This document shows positions 33,707 to 44,559 of a stretch of 64,000 bases of DNA, one piece after another. Numbering within the stretch: position 1 is the first letter of the stretch; every line of letters starts with the position of its first letter. The notes below the pieces were generated by a model. The model had not been told where the DNA came from. It did no database searches and worked only from the letters and a program-made list of their open reading frames with translations. Location: positions 22,437,916 through 22,501,915 of the forward strand of contig NC_052489.1 of NCBI RefSeq assembly GCF_009730915.1. The letters run 5' to 3'. Made by a program: the position numbers and the translations under genes. Source of the stretch: Dioscorea cayenensis subsp. rotundata (taxonomy: Eukaryota; Streptophyta; Magnoliopsida; Dioscoreales; Dioscoreaceae).

Positions 33707-33755
<49 letters not shown>
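33633..33755. repeat. (TG)n microsatellite inside the CACTA element
   Basis: A pure TG run at about 33715-33753. The surrounding 32900-34320 is probably intron or flank of the captured genes; no further coding block was recognised. Confidence 0.7.
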
Positions 33756-34321
33756 TTTAATCTTAATTTACTACCGAGGCAAGGCCAGGCCACAATTGAT
33801 TTTCTTTCAGTTCAAACTATTTAACTTTTGAGTTGAAAATTCATGATTGCATTAATAGAAGAATAGGGAAAAAAGTTTTGAGGTTATTCTATTGGTTATG
33901 ATGGTTTATGATGAGGAATATGCTTTTTGTTGATAACTAGTATAATTGTGAGTAGGAATTGATATGGTTTAATTAAATCTAATGATAGTGCATGATGAAC
34001 ATTGAAGCAGATGACACTGCATTAATGTTAGAACATATTGATGCTTTTAATCTGTTTGTATGCCATATTTATCTATTTTAGCTTTTTTTCTTTTCTTTTC
34101 TTTTTTTTTTCATATTGTGCATTTCTATGACAGGACTCCCTCCTATGATAATCAGATTGGTTTATGTGGGTAAACTTCATTGAAATTTGCTGATTTTCAT
34201 GCAACTTTTTTGTTGGGAAGATATCTCCTTGTCTTAAGTATCTGCCAAGGTACAATGTGTTAAATCAATTTAAATTTAAGCTTGTTTTCACTAAACTTTC
34301 TTCAGTTTTACTGGATCATTT

Positions 34322-35020
34322 GTACAGACTCAACATTCGGGGGAATTGTTTTCAAGATAAAGAGTCCATCAAGCTGCGTTCTACTGAGCAATGTAGGGTG
34401 CCTTTTGTTAGGATTTCTTGTCATTCTTCAATTTTTTTTTAACTATACTCTGATTAACAGCCTTCGTTTTTGTCTTTAGGTTACTCTGTGAAAGCCAAAC
34501 AACCAATGAAAGCTATGAAATTGTTGTTCAATCACTTAGTATTTCAGAGATTCAATGGACAACATATTTTTAGCTTTCAAAATGAGGTAATTATTTCTTA
34601 ACACGTTTCTGCAAGAAAAAAATAAATTGATCATTGTGTGAGGGAACTTTAATTTAGGTTGCAAATTTTTCAAGGTTGAATAATGAGAACATAGGCAAGT
34701 TATTGGGGTATTGCAGAGAAAGTGAATCATTTTCAAAGATGTTTGTTTTTGAATATGCATCAAATGGAACATTATATGAGCATCTTCACTGTGAGTATTC
34801 TGTTATGGTTGCTTTAGTGACTGATACTTTTTATCATCTCAACAATAATATGTGTGGATTCATTATAGATGGTGGAGGATGCCAATTCTCTTGGCTAAGA
34901 CGAATGAAAATAGCTATTGGTATCGCTTGTAGACTAAAATATTTGCACACTGAACTCTAGCCTCCATTCGCAATATTTGAGTTAAACTCCAGTTCCGTGT
35001 ATATTACTGGAGATTTTTTC
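34322..35020 (+). pseudogene. Captured fragment of an LRR receptor-like kinase gene
   Basis: Inside the CACTA element. Near 34343 NIRGNCFQDKE resembles the end of an LRR ectodomain. At 34482-34586 a degenerate kinase N-lobe piece occurs. The best part starts after an acceptor at 34656: RLNNENIGKLLGYCRES, VFEYASNGTLYEHLH, then a typical GT...AG intron (34792-34868), then GGGCQFSWLRRMKIAIGIAC and LKYLHTEL followed by a stop and PPFAIFELNSSSVYITGDF. These match the kinase N-lobe to the start of the catalytic loop region of plant LRR-RLKs of the At1g63430 type (family recalled, not searched). The catalytic core is absent and the gene is dead. Confidence 0.8.
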
Positions 35021-35029
35021 TAAAGGCAT

Positions 35030-35193
35030 GCAATGATATTGCTAACACTGGGTATTGGAATTGCACTGACCATTTGCTACTTACTATATATGATGGTGTC
35101 TATTGTCATTGTTGGCCTGGTGCCATATCTTTCAATGGACTCGGACACCTCGATTTCATCTGTGTTTGCTAGAAATGGTGTAGATTGGGTAGT
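35030..35193 (+). pseudogene. Captured exon of a cationic amino acid transporter (CAT) gene
   Basis: Inside the CACTA element, right after the kinase fragment. A frame from 35030 encodes AMILLTLGIGIALTICYLL, MMVSIVIVGLVPYLSMDSD and TSISSVFA, which match a transmembrane segment and the following loop of plant CAT-family transporters (VGLVPY then MDPDTPISSAFA in relatives). It ends at a likely original donor (GTAGT|GTAAGT). Only one exon is present, so it cannot make a transporter. Confidence 0.75.
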
Positions 35194-36060
35194 GTAAGTA
35201 GGTCTTTTTAATTTTAGAAAATTTACATAGCAGGTTTTTGTATAATTTACAGGGATATAATTTTTATTTTATTTTTTTTATTATGCTTGAATTTTAGAAA
35301 CATATTAAAAAGGGATTAATTTGTTTTAATATTTTTTTTTAAAAAAATAATTTTAGAAACGGATTAGAAACAAAATTGGTTATGTTTTCAAAGCAGCATA
35401 ACAAAAATAAAACAAAAAATATTCCGTTTGAAATCTGTTCCTAATTTTTGTAACGGTAACAGTTTTGTTTCAAATATGTTTCTAAATTCAGAAATGAAAT
35501 TATAACGGCATTTAGAAACGGATTACAAACATAATTATTCCGTTTTAAATTTCAAAAGTTAGGAACGGTTAGGTTTATGTTTCTAGTCCGTTGTTAAATT
35601 TAGAAACGGAACAGTTTACTGTTTCTATTTAAATTAGAAACAAGGGGTTTTGAAACAAATAAATTCCGTTTTAAACCCATTTCTAAATGGCATTAGCAAT
35701 AGATTAGAAACGAAAAATGTTGTTTTTAAACTATAATTTTCTTGTAGTGAAATAGGATCACATGTTTAGACAACCATTGTCTTGTGCCTCATAACATAAC
35801 CCTAGAGGGATGTTATGCAGGACATCGCTTTTGATTTCTCTCCTATTACTTCCCGTATTTTCTTATGTTCATTTACTTTTATTCACACACACACCACTCG
35901 ATCATTTAGGCTATTTTTTGGGTCTAGAGTCATTACTAGTATTCACCTCTTTCTTTGTGGACCGATACTCTGCACTTATACACATTTTATTACGCGATCA
36001 ACACGTACACATGCATCCCTATCATATGCATACATAAATATTTTAAAATTAAATGAACTA

Positions 36061-36141
36061 TTATTGATATTATTTTTATAAATTATAAATAGATTATTTT
36101 AATAGATAATCTATTTACAATTTATAAAATAATATCAATAA
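36061..36141. repeat. 81-bp near-perfect AT palindrome
   Basis: TTATTGATATTATTTTTATA opens the left arm and its complement closes the right arm at 36141 with about two mismatches and a one-base gap; the centre is near 36101. It lies just outside the solo LTR and inside the long-inverted-repeat element. Confidence 0.85.
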
Positions 36142-36480
36142 TAGATTTTAATAGTATATTATTATTTTAAAAATAAATGGTTTTAAAAGATAATAAATTT
36201 TAGAAAAAATAATATATTTTTTTAAATTCAATTAAAAAACCATAAATAAACTATTTTAATAATTAAAAAAAACGAAGGATTAAAATGCAAAAAATTATTA
36301 TTTTTTTATTTTTAAAATACCTAGTCAAAAGCTTAGTCAACGCTCATGTGCTGTTTAGGCCATAATTTAATGGCTCTCGGGCCATTTTAACAAATATAAT
36401 GGCTATAAAGTCATTGTGATAATAAAATAAAATATAGGGATCATAGAGGGAAATAACTCAAAAATTTAATTTAGGATGAG

Positions 36481-37238
36481 AATTGATGCAATTTTAAGAA
36501 ATTTTCCTTAGCCCCTCCTTCTGCTTCTCTCTCTCTCTCTCTCCATATATATATATATATATATATAATGATATGAGCTTGATCTATTGTTAAACTAACA
36601 ATACAAATGTAATTAAATCATAATAATTGGAAGGGACTTTATTATCATTTTAAAGCAGTGGATTAGTCTTTGTTTGTTGGTCATCCACACACATTAAGCT
36701 ATTTGTACATGAGATCTGCTTGATTATTTAATAAAACATCGTTATAAATTTAAATGATCCTAACTTTATCAAAACTCATGTTTCTAATTATTTGGGATGT
36801 ATATATATTAGGTAGTGAAAACAAAATTTTAGGTGAATGAGAACATTTGACAAATCTCCCGTTTTGGCACCATTAAGGATTTGATGATGAAGACTAGCCC
36901 TAATTTGTCTCCATGTCACAAGAATTATGTAAATAAAATAAATAATAAAATAATAGATATATTATAGGATTAGTCCACAGCATGCCATTTTAACTTTTTT
37001 TTTTCTTTTAATGATTTAATAAGTTAAATTTGCGTGGTTATTGGTGGATTGGATTAAACACTAAAAAACTTTAACCATTAGCTCTATAGACAGAAGAAAT
37101 AAGACAAAGTACGGAAATATATATATGATTGGAAAAGGAATGAGAGGGGATTTGGATTAAGGATTTCCATTTAAATTTAATATTTTTACCCTTCATTCTA
37201 CATCATTCTATTGCAAATAATGGGATTAATAAAAAAAC
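36481..37238. other. AT-rich spacer with CT and TA microsatellites
   Basis: A CT run (about 36525-36543) passes into a TA run (36546-36566). No gene seen. Confidence 0.5.
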
Positions 37239-37680
37239 GAAATTATCCAAAACTACCATGTAGTTTGTCTTTTTTTTTTTTTTAATTCAGTATCTGTGAT
37301 TTAATTATTATAATTGTTTATAAAATATTTTAGTACCATATGGTTTTAATTGTTTATAAAAACATGACAAAACACTTAACTCAGTCAATTATTACTGATG
37401 TGGCATTTAAAACACATGAATTTATTTTTTTTATCATTATAGGTTTAAATAATAAATCTTTCAAAATAGATCTTGGGTTTTTAATAATAAACTTATAAGG
37501 ATAAAAAAGTAAATTTATGTATTTTTAAATGCCACATCAGCAAAAATTAACGGGGTTAAATGTTTTTGTATCTTTTTAAAAAAGGTTAAAACCATAGGGT
37601 ATTAAAGTGTTAACAATCAAACTACTCCAGGTACGAATTTAAGAAAAAGATAAACCACATGATAGTTTAGAATAATTTTT
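37239..37680. mobile_element. MITE with long inverted ends, ~440 bp
   Basis: The left end (GAAATTATCCAAAACTACCA, then TGTAGTTTGTC) pairs with the complement of the right end (AAAATTATTCTAAACTATCA, then TGTGGTTTATC). Inverted similarity continues inward to paired GATGTGGCATTTAAAA blocks (about 37398 and 37535). No clear target duplication. No coding capacity. Confidence 0.65.
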
Positions 37681-37892
37681 CCTCAAAAAATTATAATCCT
37701 CTTATGTCGGGTTTGGTAAATGCAATAGGAGACACGATAAAGAGGATTAGAAAAAACAGCTTAGAGAAAGCAAACAGAAAGATAAGTTATAGTTATAATA
37801 GAGTTCAGCTTGGTCTACCGACTGCCCAAAAGAAAGATGAGTTTGGGTTTTTCGTAAATCGTTTGAAAAGTTCATCAAAACATATTATAATT

Positions 37893-38295
37893 TGTTATAA
37901 ACAAATATTTTAATGGATGCCTACTGTAGCAATTCACTGTAGCAGCCGGCATTACTATAGTAACTTCTAGATATCATACATGGCAGTACGCAACATGTAG
38001 TGACCGCCCATGTGGTAATCATGAGCGACGCACGTCTTTCATTACTATTCCACCAACGAGTATTTTTTGGACCGTCGGATCGAATCGATCGCGGCGTTCA
38101 TTCAACTCTTGTAACCCTATAAATACCCCTCATTTTTGTATATTTTTGAGATATAGAAAAGAGAGAAAGAAAAGAGAAAATAAAAGAAGAAAGAAGAAGA
38201 AGCTAATTCTTCAGGGTTTTTGGGTGTTTGGTAAATACTCTGGCTCTCTATTCTTATTACTATTTTTTACATTTATAACATATATATTCTTAATA
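37893..38295 (+). repeat. 5' LTR of Copia-1
   Basis: It starts TGTTATAAACAAATATTT and ends ATATATTCTTAATA. It carries a TATA-like CCCTATAAATACC at about 38116-38128. Compared with the 3' LTR, the differences cluster where the 3' LTR has CTGTAGCAGCCG, CCAGG and CCTGG (see findings). Confidence 0.92.
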
Positions 38296-39079
38296 CGTTA
38301 TCGTACCGAATTTGCTCATATGATTTTAATTTTTCTTTGACTCATCTAATATATATGTTATATATGTGGAATCCATTTCTAACTACTTGAATGCGGGGAA
38401 GGATCGACGAGATAATATAATACTACCAAACCATACATTTTATTCAGTCAACAATACATAAGATTTTCTTAGAAGCATACATAAAAAAACATACGAGTAC
38501 TAAAAGCCACTAAGGCTAATATTGCCCGATACATTTTAAAAATAAACAAGAAAAAAACAATAATATTATTATTACAATGAGGTTTTTCCATCAAATCCAA
38601 ATTAGCAAGCATCATCTTCTTAGCGGCGACCCTCCGATCCAGCGATCGTTGACAAAAGTCAGGGTAAAAAACACTGTCGGGCCCTTTTTCTCTTCTCAGC
38701 CCTTCTCTCTACTCCACGCCCCTTGAGGTTTCTCCGTCGGCAACTCGGCGGCTTTTTCTCCGTCGACAACTCGGGCCGACTTTTCTCCGTCGGCCTCCTA
38801 TTTTTCTTCTCTCCACTATTTTTTTACTTCTTCTTCCCTTTTTAACTTATAATCACTTTCAAACAAATTTTTAATTCCCAATCTTTGCGATAATTGCGGT
38901 GTATGAACAAGATCTAGTATACATGAATAGTATCGTACATGAACAGTACTGTATATATGAATAGTGTTATACATGAGCGAGTACTAGTATATATGAGCGA
39001 GTATAGATGCTTTTATATTTTATTCTATACTCTCTATTCTAATTACATGCTATATTATTATTTTTTTGAAGAAAAAAAT
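38296..39079 (+). other. Copia-1 leader between 5' LTR and gag
   Basis: The sequence right after the LTR (CGTTATCGTACCGA) does not match the usual initiator-Met primer site TGGTATCAGAG. It resembles, imperfectly, a CGTTATCAGCACGA-type alternative site. A TTTCTCCGTCGGC phrase repeats three times at about 38729-38795, and ATGAATAGT / ATGAGCGAGTA phrases repeat at about 38920-39005. Confidence 0.5.
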
Positions 39080-42000
39080 GGCAAATATTGCAAAAAGAGA
39101 ATTTGAGGCCCTTGAAATCTCGGGGAGCGATTATATATCCCGGAGCCTCGATATCAAGCTCCATCGAAAGCAAGAAACACGAGTAAAAACTATTGAGGGC
39201 TAATAACAATGAGCCTAGTGATAATAAAGGCGAAGGCCTTAATATTTATAAGGCATCATATTGATGATGGCACGAAGAATGAATACTTGACCATTGAGGA
39301 TCCACGAGGGAATTGTGGTTATCCACGAAGAGAGATTTGAACATCTCGGAATGGTCTACTTGCCCAAAAGCACGCAATGATTGGTCAAGCCTCGGGGTTT
39401 TCAAGATTTTAAAAGCGTGCGAGAATATAATTCCGAGCTATTTAAAAATTGTTTTCGATGCTTACGTCTCGTGGAGAAAGCGATGTGAGAAGGAATGATG
39501 CTCGAGAAAACATTTACAACATTTCACGCACGAAATGTTATATTACAACAACAATATAGAGAAAAGAATTTTTACAAAAATTCTCCGAATTAATTTCTTG
39601 TCTCCTTGTGGCGGAGCAAAAACAATGAATTGTTGATGCGAGAATCATCAATCTCGACCATACGGATCGGCACCTTTGCGCGGAAATTAATTTTTGGGCA
39701 AAGAAGATGGGCGTGGTCGCGGTGCTAGTTTTAAAAAACCGCGGTGGGCGAGGAAATTATGGTGGTCGAGGACTACTGCGGTCGTGGTGGGGGGCGAAAT
39801 AATATCGGACCAGCGATATGAATTGATGTACATCAGCGAAGCAACAAAAGCCACAAGATGGGGTTAGAGACAAAGAAAGATACATGCTATCGTTGTGGCA
39901 CGGAAGGTCGTTGGTCCGAAATTTGCGGGACCCCTAAACATTTTTGTCCAACTTTACCAAGAATCACTTAAAAATAAGAAAGGTAAAGATATTGAGACAA
40001 ATTTTGCTGACAACCCCATAGTTGATCCAATTGAGGATAATTCCATAAATAATTTAAATGTAGCTGAAAAATACATATTTAGATATGTCGATTTCCTTAT
40101 AGACTAGTTTGTAATATGTCTTTATGTTTTTATTAAATTATGTTTTTCTTTTTGTTTTTGTTAGAATATGGTGATGATGAATGCATTATTGATTGCGGGA
40201 CAACACATACTATTTTTGACAAGAAAAAAATATTTTTATATCCTTATCAATGAGAAAAGGCATATATAGCCACAATAGCGAGGGTCATCGGACACGGTTG
40301 AAGGTTACGGAGAAGCGGCATTGATGTTGCCAAATGGAACATCCTTGCGGATGAAAAAAATGCTCTCTATTCCCCTAAGTCTAGAAGGAACCTTTTTAAG
40401 CTTTAAAGATATACGTCTCAATGGATATCATTTAGAGGCGGTTGATAAGGAAGGAAAAAGAATATCTTTATATTACACAAGTTATTTCATGCCAAAAACG
40501 TGTACTTGAAAGTTTTCCCTGTATATCCTCAGGATTATATTTTACACGTATTAAAGTGATGGAATCACATACGGTATTAACCCGGGAAGGTTAATGACCC
40601 GAGAGATATTTAAAATATGGCATGAAAGACTTGGACATCCAGGGTGCTATTATGTTGCTGCCGGATTATTACTAGTTCTCATGGACACCCTATCTGAAGG
40701 ATTATAAAAATCCTAACACATAATGAATATGCATGTTCGGCGATGTTCGATGGGAAAAGCTAATAACCGGGACCTTCTATAACAAAGGTGATCTGGTGAA
40801 TCTCCTAAATTTTTTTAGAAAGAATACAAGGAGACATTTGTGGACCAATACATCCATCATGTGGACCATTTAGGTATTTTATGGTTTTAATCGATGCATC
40901 GACTAGATGGTCCCATATTTCACTACGTCTACAAGGAATGTAGCATTTGCAAGGTTATTGGCACAAATTATCGGGGCTTAAAAGCACAATTTCAGATTAT
41001 CCCATAAAGACAATTCGTCTTGATAATGCTTTGGTGAATTTTCATCAAAAATCATTTTATGATTATTGTATGGCGGTTGGAATACATGTTGAGCATCCGG
41101 TGAGCTCATGTACATACCCAAAATGGGTTAGCGGAGTCATTAATTAAAAGACTCCAGTTATTGCCCGATCGATGTTATTAAGGGACGAAAGCGCCTATAA
41201 GTGCGTGGGGTCATGCTATTTTTGCATCTCTGCGACTTTTAATACTGGATCCGACCCACTGCATGTAATTCATATTCACCACACCAACTTGTTATGGGTA
41301 AAGAGCCTGATATTTCATATATAAGAATATTTGGTTGTCGCAGTATATGTGCCAATACCACCACCAAATCGTACAAAAAATGGGTCCACAACGCAGACTT
41401 GGTATATATGTTGGTTATGATTCCCCTTCGATTATACGATATTTAGAACCATTAACGGGGGAAGTATTTACTGCAAAATTTTCAGATTGTCATTTTGATG
41501 AATCTGTCTTCCCTTCATTAGGGGAGAAATGATTACTCAAAAATGAGCCAAAAAGAAATTGATTGGAATGCATCACGATTACATACATATGATCCTCGTA
41601 CCAATGAATGTGAACTTGAAGTTCAAAGGATCATTAAATTGCAAAATTATTGCAAATGAAATACCTGATGCATTCACTGATACTAAAATGGTAACCAAAT
41701 CATATATACCAGCTGCCAATGCTCCTGCAAGAATTGAGATTCCTAAGAATCCATTGAAAGAAAATCAAGTAGAAAATAAACCACGACAAAAAAAGCGTGG
41801 AAGACCAATTGGTGCCAAAGATTCGACTCCTAGAAAAAGGAAGCGAGAAAAAATAAAGATAAGGATCTCCCATGTGAAAAGGGAGAGGAAATTATAAAAA
41901 CCCTCGAACAAGTTAATGAAGAATCAATGGGGATGATATTTCTGAAAATGTTGAAAATTCAATTTGCTATGTAGATGATGGTCAAATATTGAATCGGCAT

Positions 42001-43225
42001 GAGACCGAAATAAATGATATATTCATCTACAATGTGGCTACGAGATATAGAAATAAATACCGATAATGATCCGAGCCACGATCCATTGAAGAATGTCGAC
42101 AAAGAAATGATTGGCCAAAATGGAAAAGAAGCTATCCGGTGAGCTAAATTCCCTATCAAAAGCGTGAGGTGTTTGGGCCGATAGTGCCAACACCGGAAGG
42201 GATAAAACCGATCGGTTATAAATGGGTGTTTGTGAGAAAAAGAAATGAAAAATAATCAAATTATGAGATACAAAGCAAGACTGGTTGCTCAAGGTTTTTC
42301 TCAAATGCATGGTATTGATTATGAAGAGACATACTCTCCTGTAATGGATGGAATTACTTTTTAGATTTTTTTAATTGCCATGGCGAGAAGTAATAAATTA
42401 GATATGCGGTTGATGGATGTTGTCACGAGCATATCTGTATGGATTACTTGAAAAATGACATATATATGAAAAATCCACGAAGGATATAGAAAAAAACAAA
42501 CATTACAAATAATCATCATTTATACTCTATTAAATTACGAGAGATCTCTTTATGGGTTAAAAACAATGCTGGACGGATGTGGTATAACCGTCTCGAGTGA
42601 ATATCTTATAAAAAGAAGGGTACCAAAATGATAATATATGTCCATGTGTGTTTATTAAAAAGTTATACTAACGGTTTTTGTTGTGATAGCGAGTATATGT
42701 GGATGATTTAAATCTTGTAGGTACTTCTTACGAAATTGCAGCTATGCAGATCATATCCGAGAAAAAGAATTTGAAATGAAAGATTTGGGAAAGACCAAAT
42801 TACGTCTAGGGTATACTAAATCGAGCACTTATCCTCGGGAATATTTGTGCATCAATCAACCTATCTGAGAAAAAGGTCTTTGAAGAGATTCAATATGGAG
42901 AAGGCTTATCCATCGAGTACGCATGATGGTCGTCCAGAACTCTTGATGTTCGAGAAAGATCCATTTTCGCCCACGGAAGAAGGAGAGATCATTCTTGGTC
43001 CAGAAACTCCATATTTAAGTGCAATCGGTGCATTAATGTATCTTGCAAATAATACGAGACCAGATATAGCTTTTGCAGTAAATCTTCTAGCAAGATACAG
43101 TTCTACACCGACACGAAGACACTGGAAAGGAATAAAAGATGTGCTACGTTATTTACGAGGAACTACAGATCTGGGTTTATTCTATCGACAAGAATCTTCA
43201 TCCAACCTCACAGGTTTTTCTTGAT
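39080..43225 (+). pseudogene. Copia-1 gag-pol, broken
   Basis: The pieces follow in order. Gag (about 39085-39860) includes YLTIEDPR and TFTTFHAR-like blocks. The zinc knuckle CYRCGTEGRW-EICGTPKH lies at 39894-39941. A protease-like IIDCGTTHTIF is near 40185. The pre-integrase block HERLGHPG is near 40625. Integrase (40815-41150) includes GDICGPIHPSCGPFRYFM and IKTIRLDNA. Reverse transcriptase (42120-42800) has [20 protein letters not shown] and the YVDDL catalytic box near 42697. RNase H (43013-43220) has YLSAIGALMYLANNTRPDIA and RYLRGTTDLGLFY. More than ten frame changes or stops occur. Lineage within Copia was not determined. Confidence 0.88.
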
Positions 43226-43920
43226 CTTTGGGTATCCGTCGATCCTCACAAAGGGCGATCTCGGGATCGGATACATGTTTTTCTTACAATGGTACGACTA
43301 TCTCATGGCGTTCCACAAAAACAAACTCTTCGACTACTTCATCAAATCATGCTTTGAAATTCTAGCTCTCCATGAAGCAAGTCGTGAATGCCAATGGTTA
43401 CGATCTATGATTGGGCATATCTGATCATCCTGCAAATTACCATCGAGTAACAACAAATGCTACGATGAATTTATGAAGACAACGAGTGCTTGTATTTCTC
43501 AAATACAAGGAGGTTATATTAAAGGTGACGAGCGAAGCATATATCACCAAAATTTTTCTACACTCATGATCTCCAGAAAGAAGGCGTTATAGAAGTTCAA
43601 AAGATTCAATCCAGTGAGAATCAAGCTGATCTATTCACAAAATCACTTCCTAAGTGCATTCACCAAAGACTTATATACAAAATCGGGATGAGAAGACTTA
43701 AGGATGTAAGTACTTCTGATATAAATTAAAAGCTATTTATTTGAGAGGGAGACTGTACTCTTTTTTTTTCCCTTCGCCAAGGTTTTTAATGAGGCAGTAA
43801 CCCTCAAATGTACCAAGGATAGTGTACTCTTTTTCCTTAGCTAGGTTTTTATCCCACTGGGTTTTTCCTGGCAAGGTTTTAACGAGGCATATCCTTTGGT
43901 CGTAGGCATCCAAGGGGGAG

Positions 43921-44325
43921 TGTTATAAACAAATATTTTAATGGATGCCTACTGTAGCAATTCATCACTGTAGCAGCCGGCATTACTATAGTAACTTCTA
44001 GATATCACTGTAGCAGCCGCAACACTGTAGCAGCCGCCCATGTGGTACTGTAGCAGCCGCCGGTACTGTTACTATTCCACCAACCAGGGTATTTTGGACC
44101 GTCGGATCGAATCGATCCTGGCCGTTCATTCAACTCTTGTAACCCTATAAATACCCCCTCATTTTGTATATTTTGAGATATAGAAAAGAGAAGAGAAAGA
44201 AAAGAGAGAAATAAAAGAAGAAAGAAGAAGAAGCTAATTCTTCAGGGTTTTTGGGTGTTTGGTAAATACTCTGGCTCTCTATTCTTATTACTATTTTTAC
44301 ATTTATAACATATATATTCTTAATA
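43921..44325 (+). repeat. 3' LTR of Copia-1
   Basis: It matches the 5' LTR over its whole length and ends TTCTTAATA followed by the TAATT duplication. It keeps four to five regular CTGTAGCAGCCG units (43952-44072) that are scrambled in the 5' LTR. The TATA-like CCCTATAAATACC lies at about 44141-44153. Confidence 0.92.
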
Positions 44326-44559
44326 TAATTCATATTTTTAATAATTGTAAACACAAACATCATAGCAATTGTTGATTTTTGATATTCCAAGAAGAAGACT
44401 GTGACTATTGGTTCTATTTATATTTGATTGATCTGCATAATTATCATTCTTTCACCATAAAAGAAATACTTTGGAAAACATTAAAAAAATTACAAAATAA
44501 TGGTATAAAAGAGTAAAAACTCATAAACAATCAATCACAAAGATTGAAGAGCTTCTAAT

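Larger units (their letters stand above)
30705..35749 (+). mobile_element. Non-autonomous CACTA (En/Spm) transposon carrying host gene fragments, 5045 bp
   Basis: The element begins CACTACAAGAA and ends TTCTTGTAGTG, perfect CACTA-superfamily inverted ends, and is flanked by the 3-bp target duplication AAA (30702-30704 and 35750-35752). Both sub-terminal regions carry repeated GAAACGG/CCGTTTC motifs in both orientations, as expected for binding sites of a TNPA-like protein. No TNP2-type transposase remains. The 3.5-kb core (about 31700-35220) consists of pieces of three unrelated plant genes, all on the plus strand, with intron remnants, so genomic DNA rather than mRNA was captured. This makes it a Pack-CACTA type element. 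Confidence 0.93.
29357..36034 (+). mobile_element. Probable solo LTR (~1.63 kb) split by a CACTA insertion
   Basis: Taken without the CACTA insert (30705-35749 plus one AAA duplication), 29357-30704 and 35753-36034 form one LTR-like unit. It begins TGTGTTG and ends GCATACA, has nearly matching flanks (TAAAG at 29352-29356, TAAAT at 36035-36039), a TATA-like GTATAAATTG near 29835 and a CCTCCATTAATGGAGG palindrome near 30128-30143. Many CTTACGGCCGTAAG-type motifs lie in its first 500 bp. No internal retrotransposon genes adjoin. The boundaries are inferred from the short flanks. Confidence 0.5.
29148..36480. mobile_element. Element with long (~200 bp) terminal inverted repeats, Mutator-like, heavily nested
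   Basis: The sequence at about 29148-29335 reappears inverted at about 36252-36480. Shared blocks, left versus complement of right, include ACATTTTATTTTATTGT / ATATTTTATTTTATTAT, GGGCCATTAAAT / GAGCCATTAAAT, AAAATAATAATTTTTTG / AAAATAATAATTTTTTG and AATTATTAAAATAG / AATTATTAAAATAG. Repeats this long suggest a Mutator-like element. Neither a target duplication nor a transposase was identified. The interior is a solo LTR that itself contains a CACTA transposon. Confidence 0.6.
37893..44325 (+). mobile_element. Full-length Copia retrotransposon (Copia-1), 6.4 kb
   Basis: Two LTRs (37893-38295 and 43921-44325) of about 400 bp bound the element, with identical 5-bp target duplications TAATT at 37888-37892 and 44326-44330. 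A purine tract CCAAGGGGGAG precedes the 3' LTR. Gag, protease, integrase, reverse transcriptase and RNase H pieces follow in the Copia order, all on the plus strand. The reading frame is broken many times, often at homopolymers. It inserted into a pre-existing AT-rich repeat that continues on both sides (CATATTATAATT | CATATTTTTAATAATT). Confidence 0.93.
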
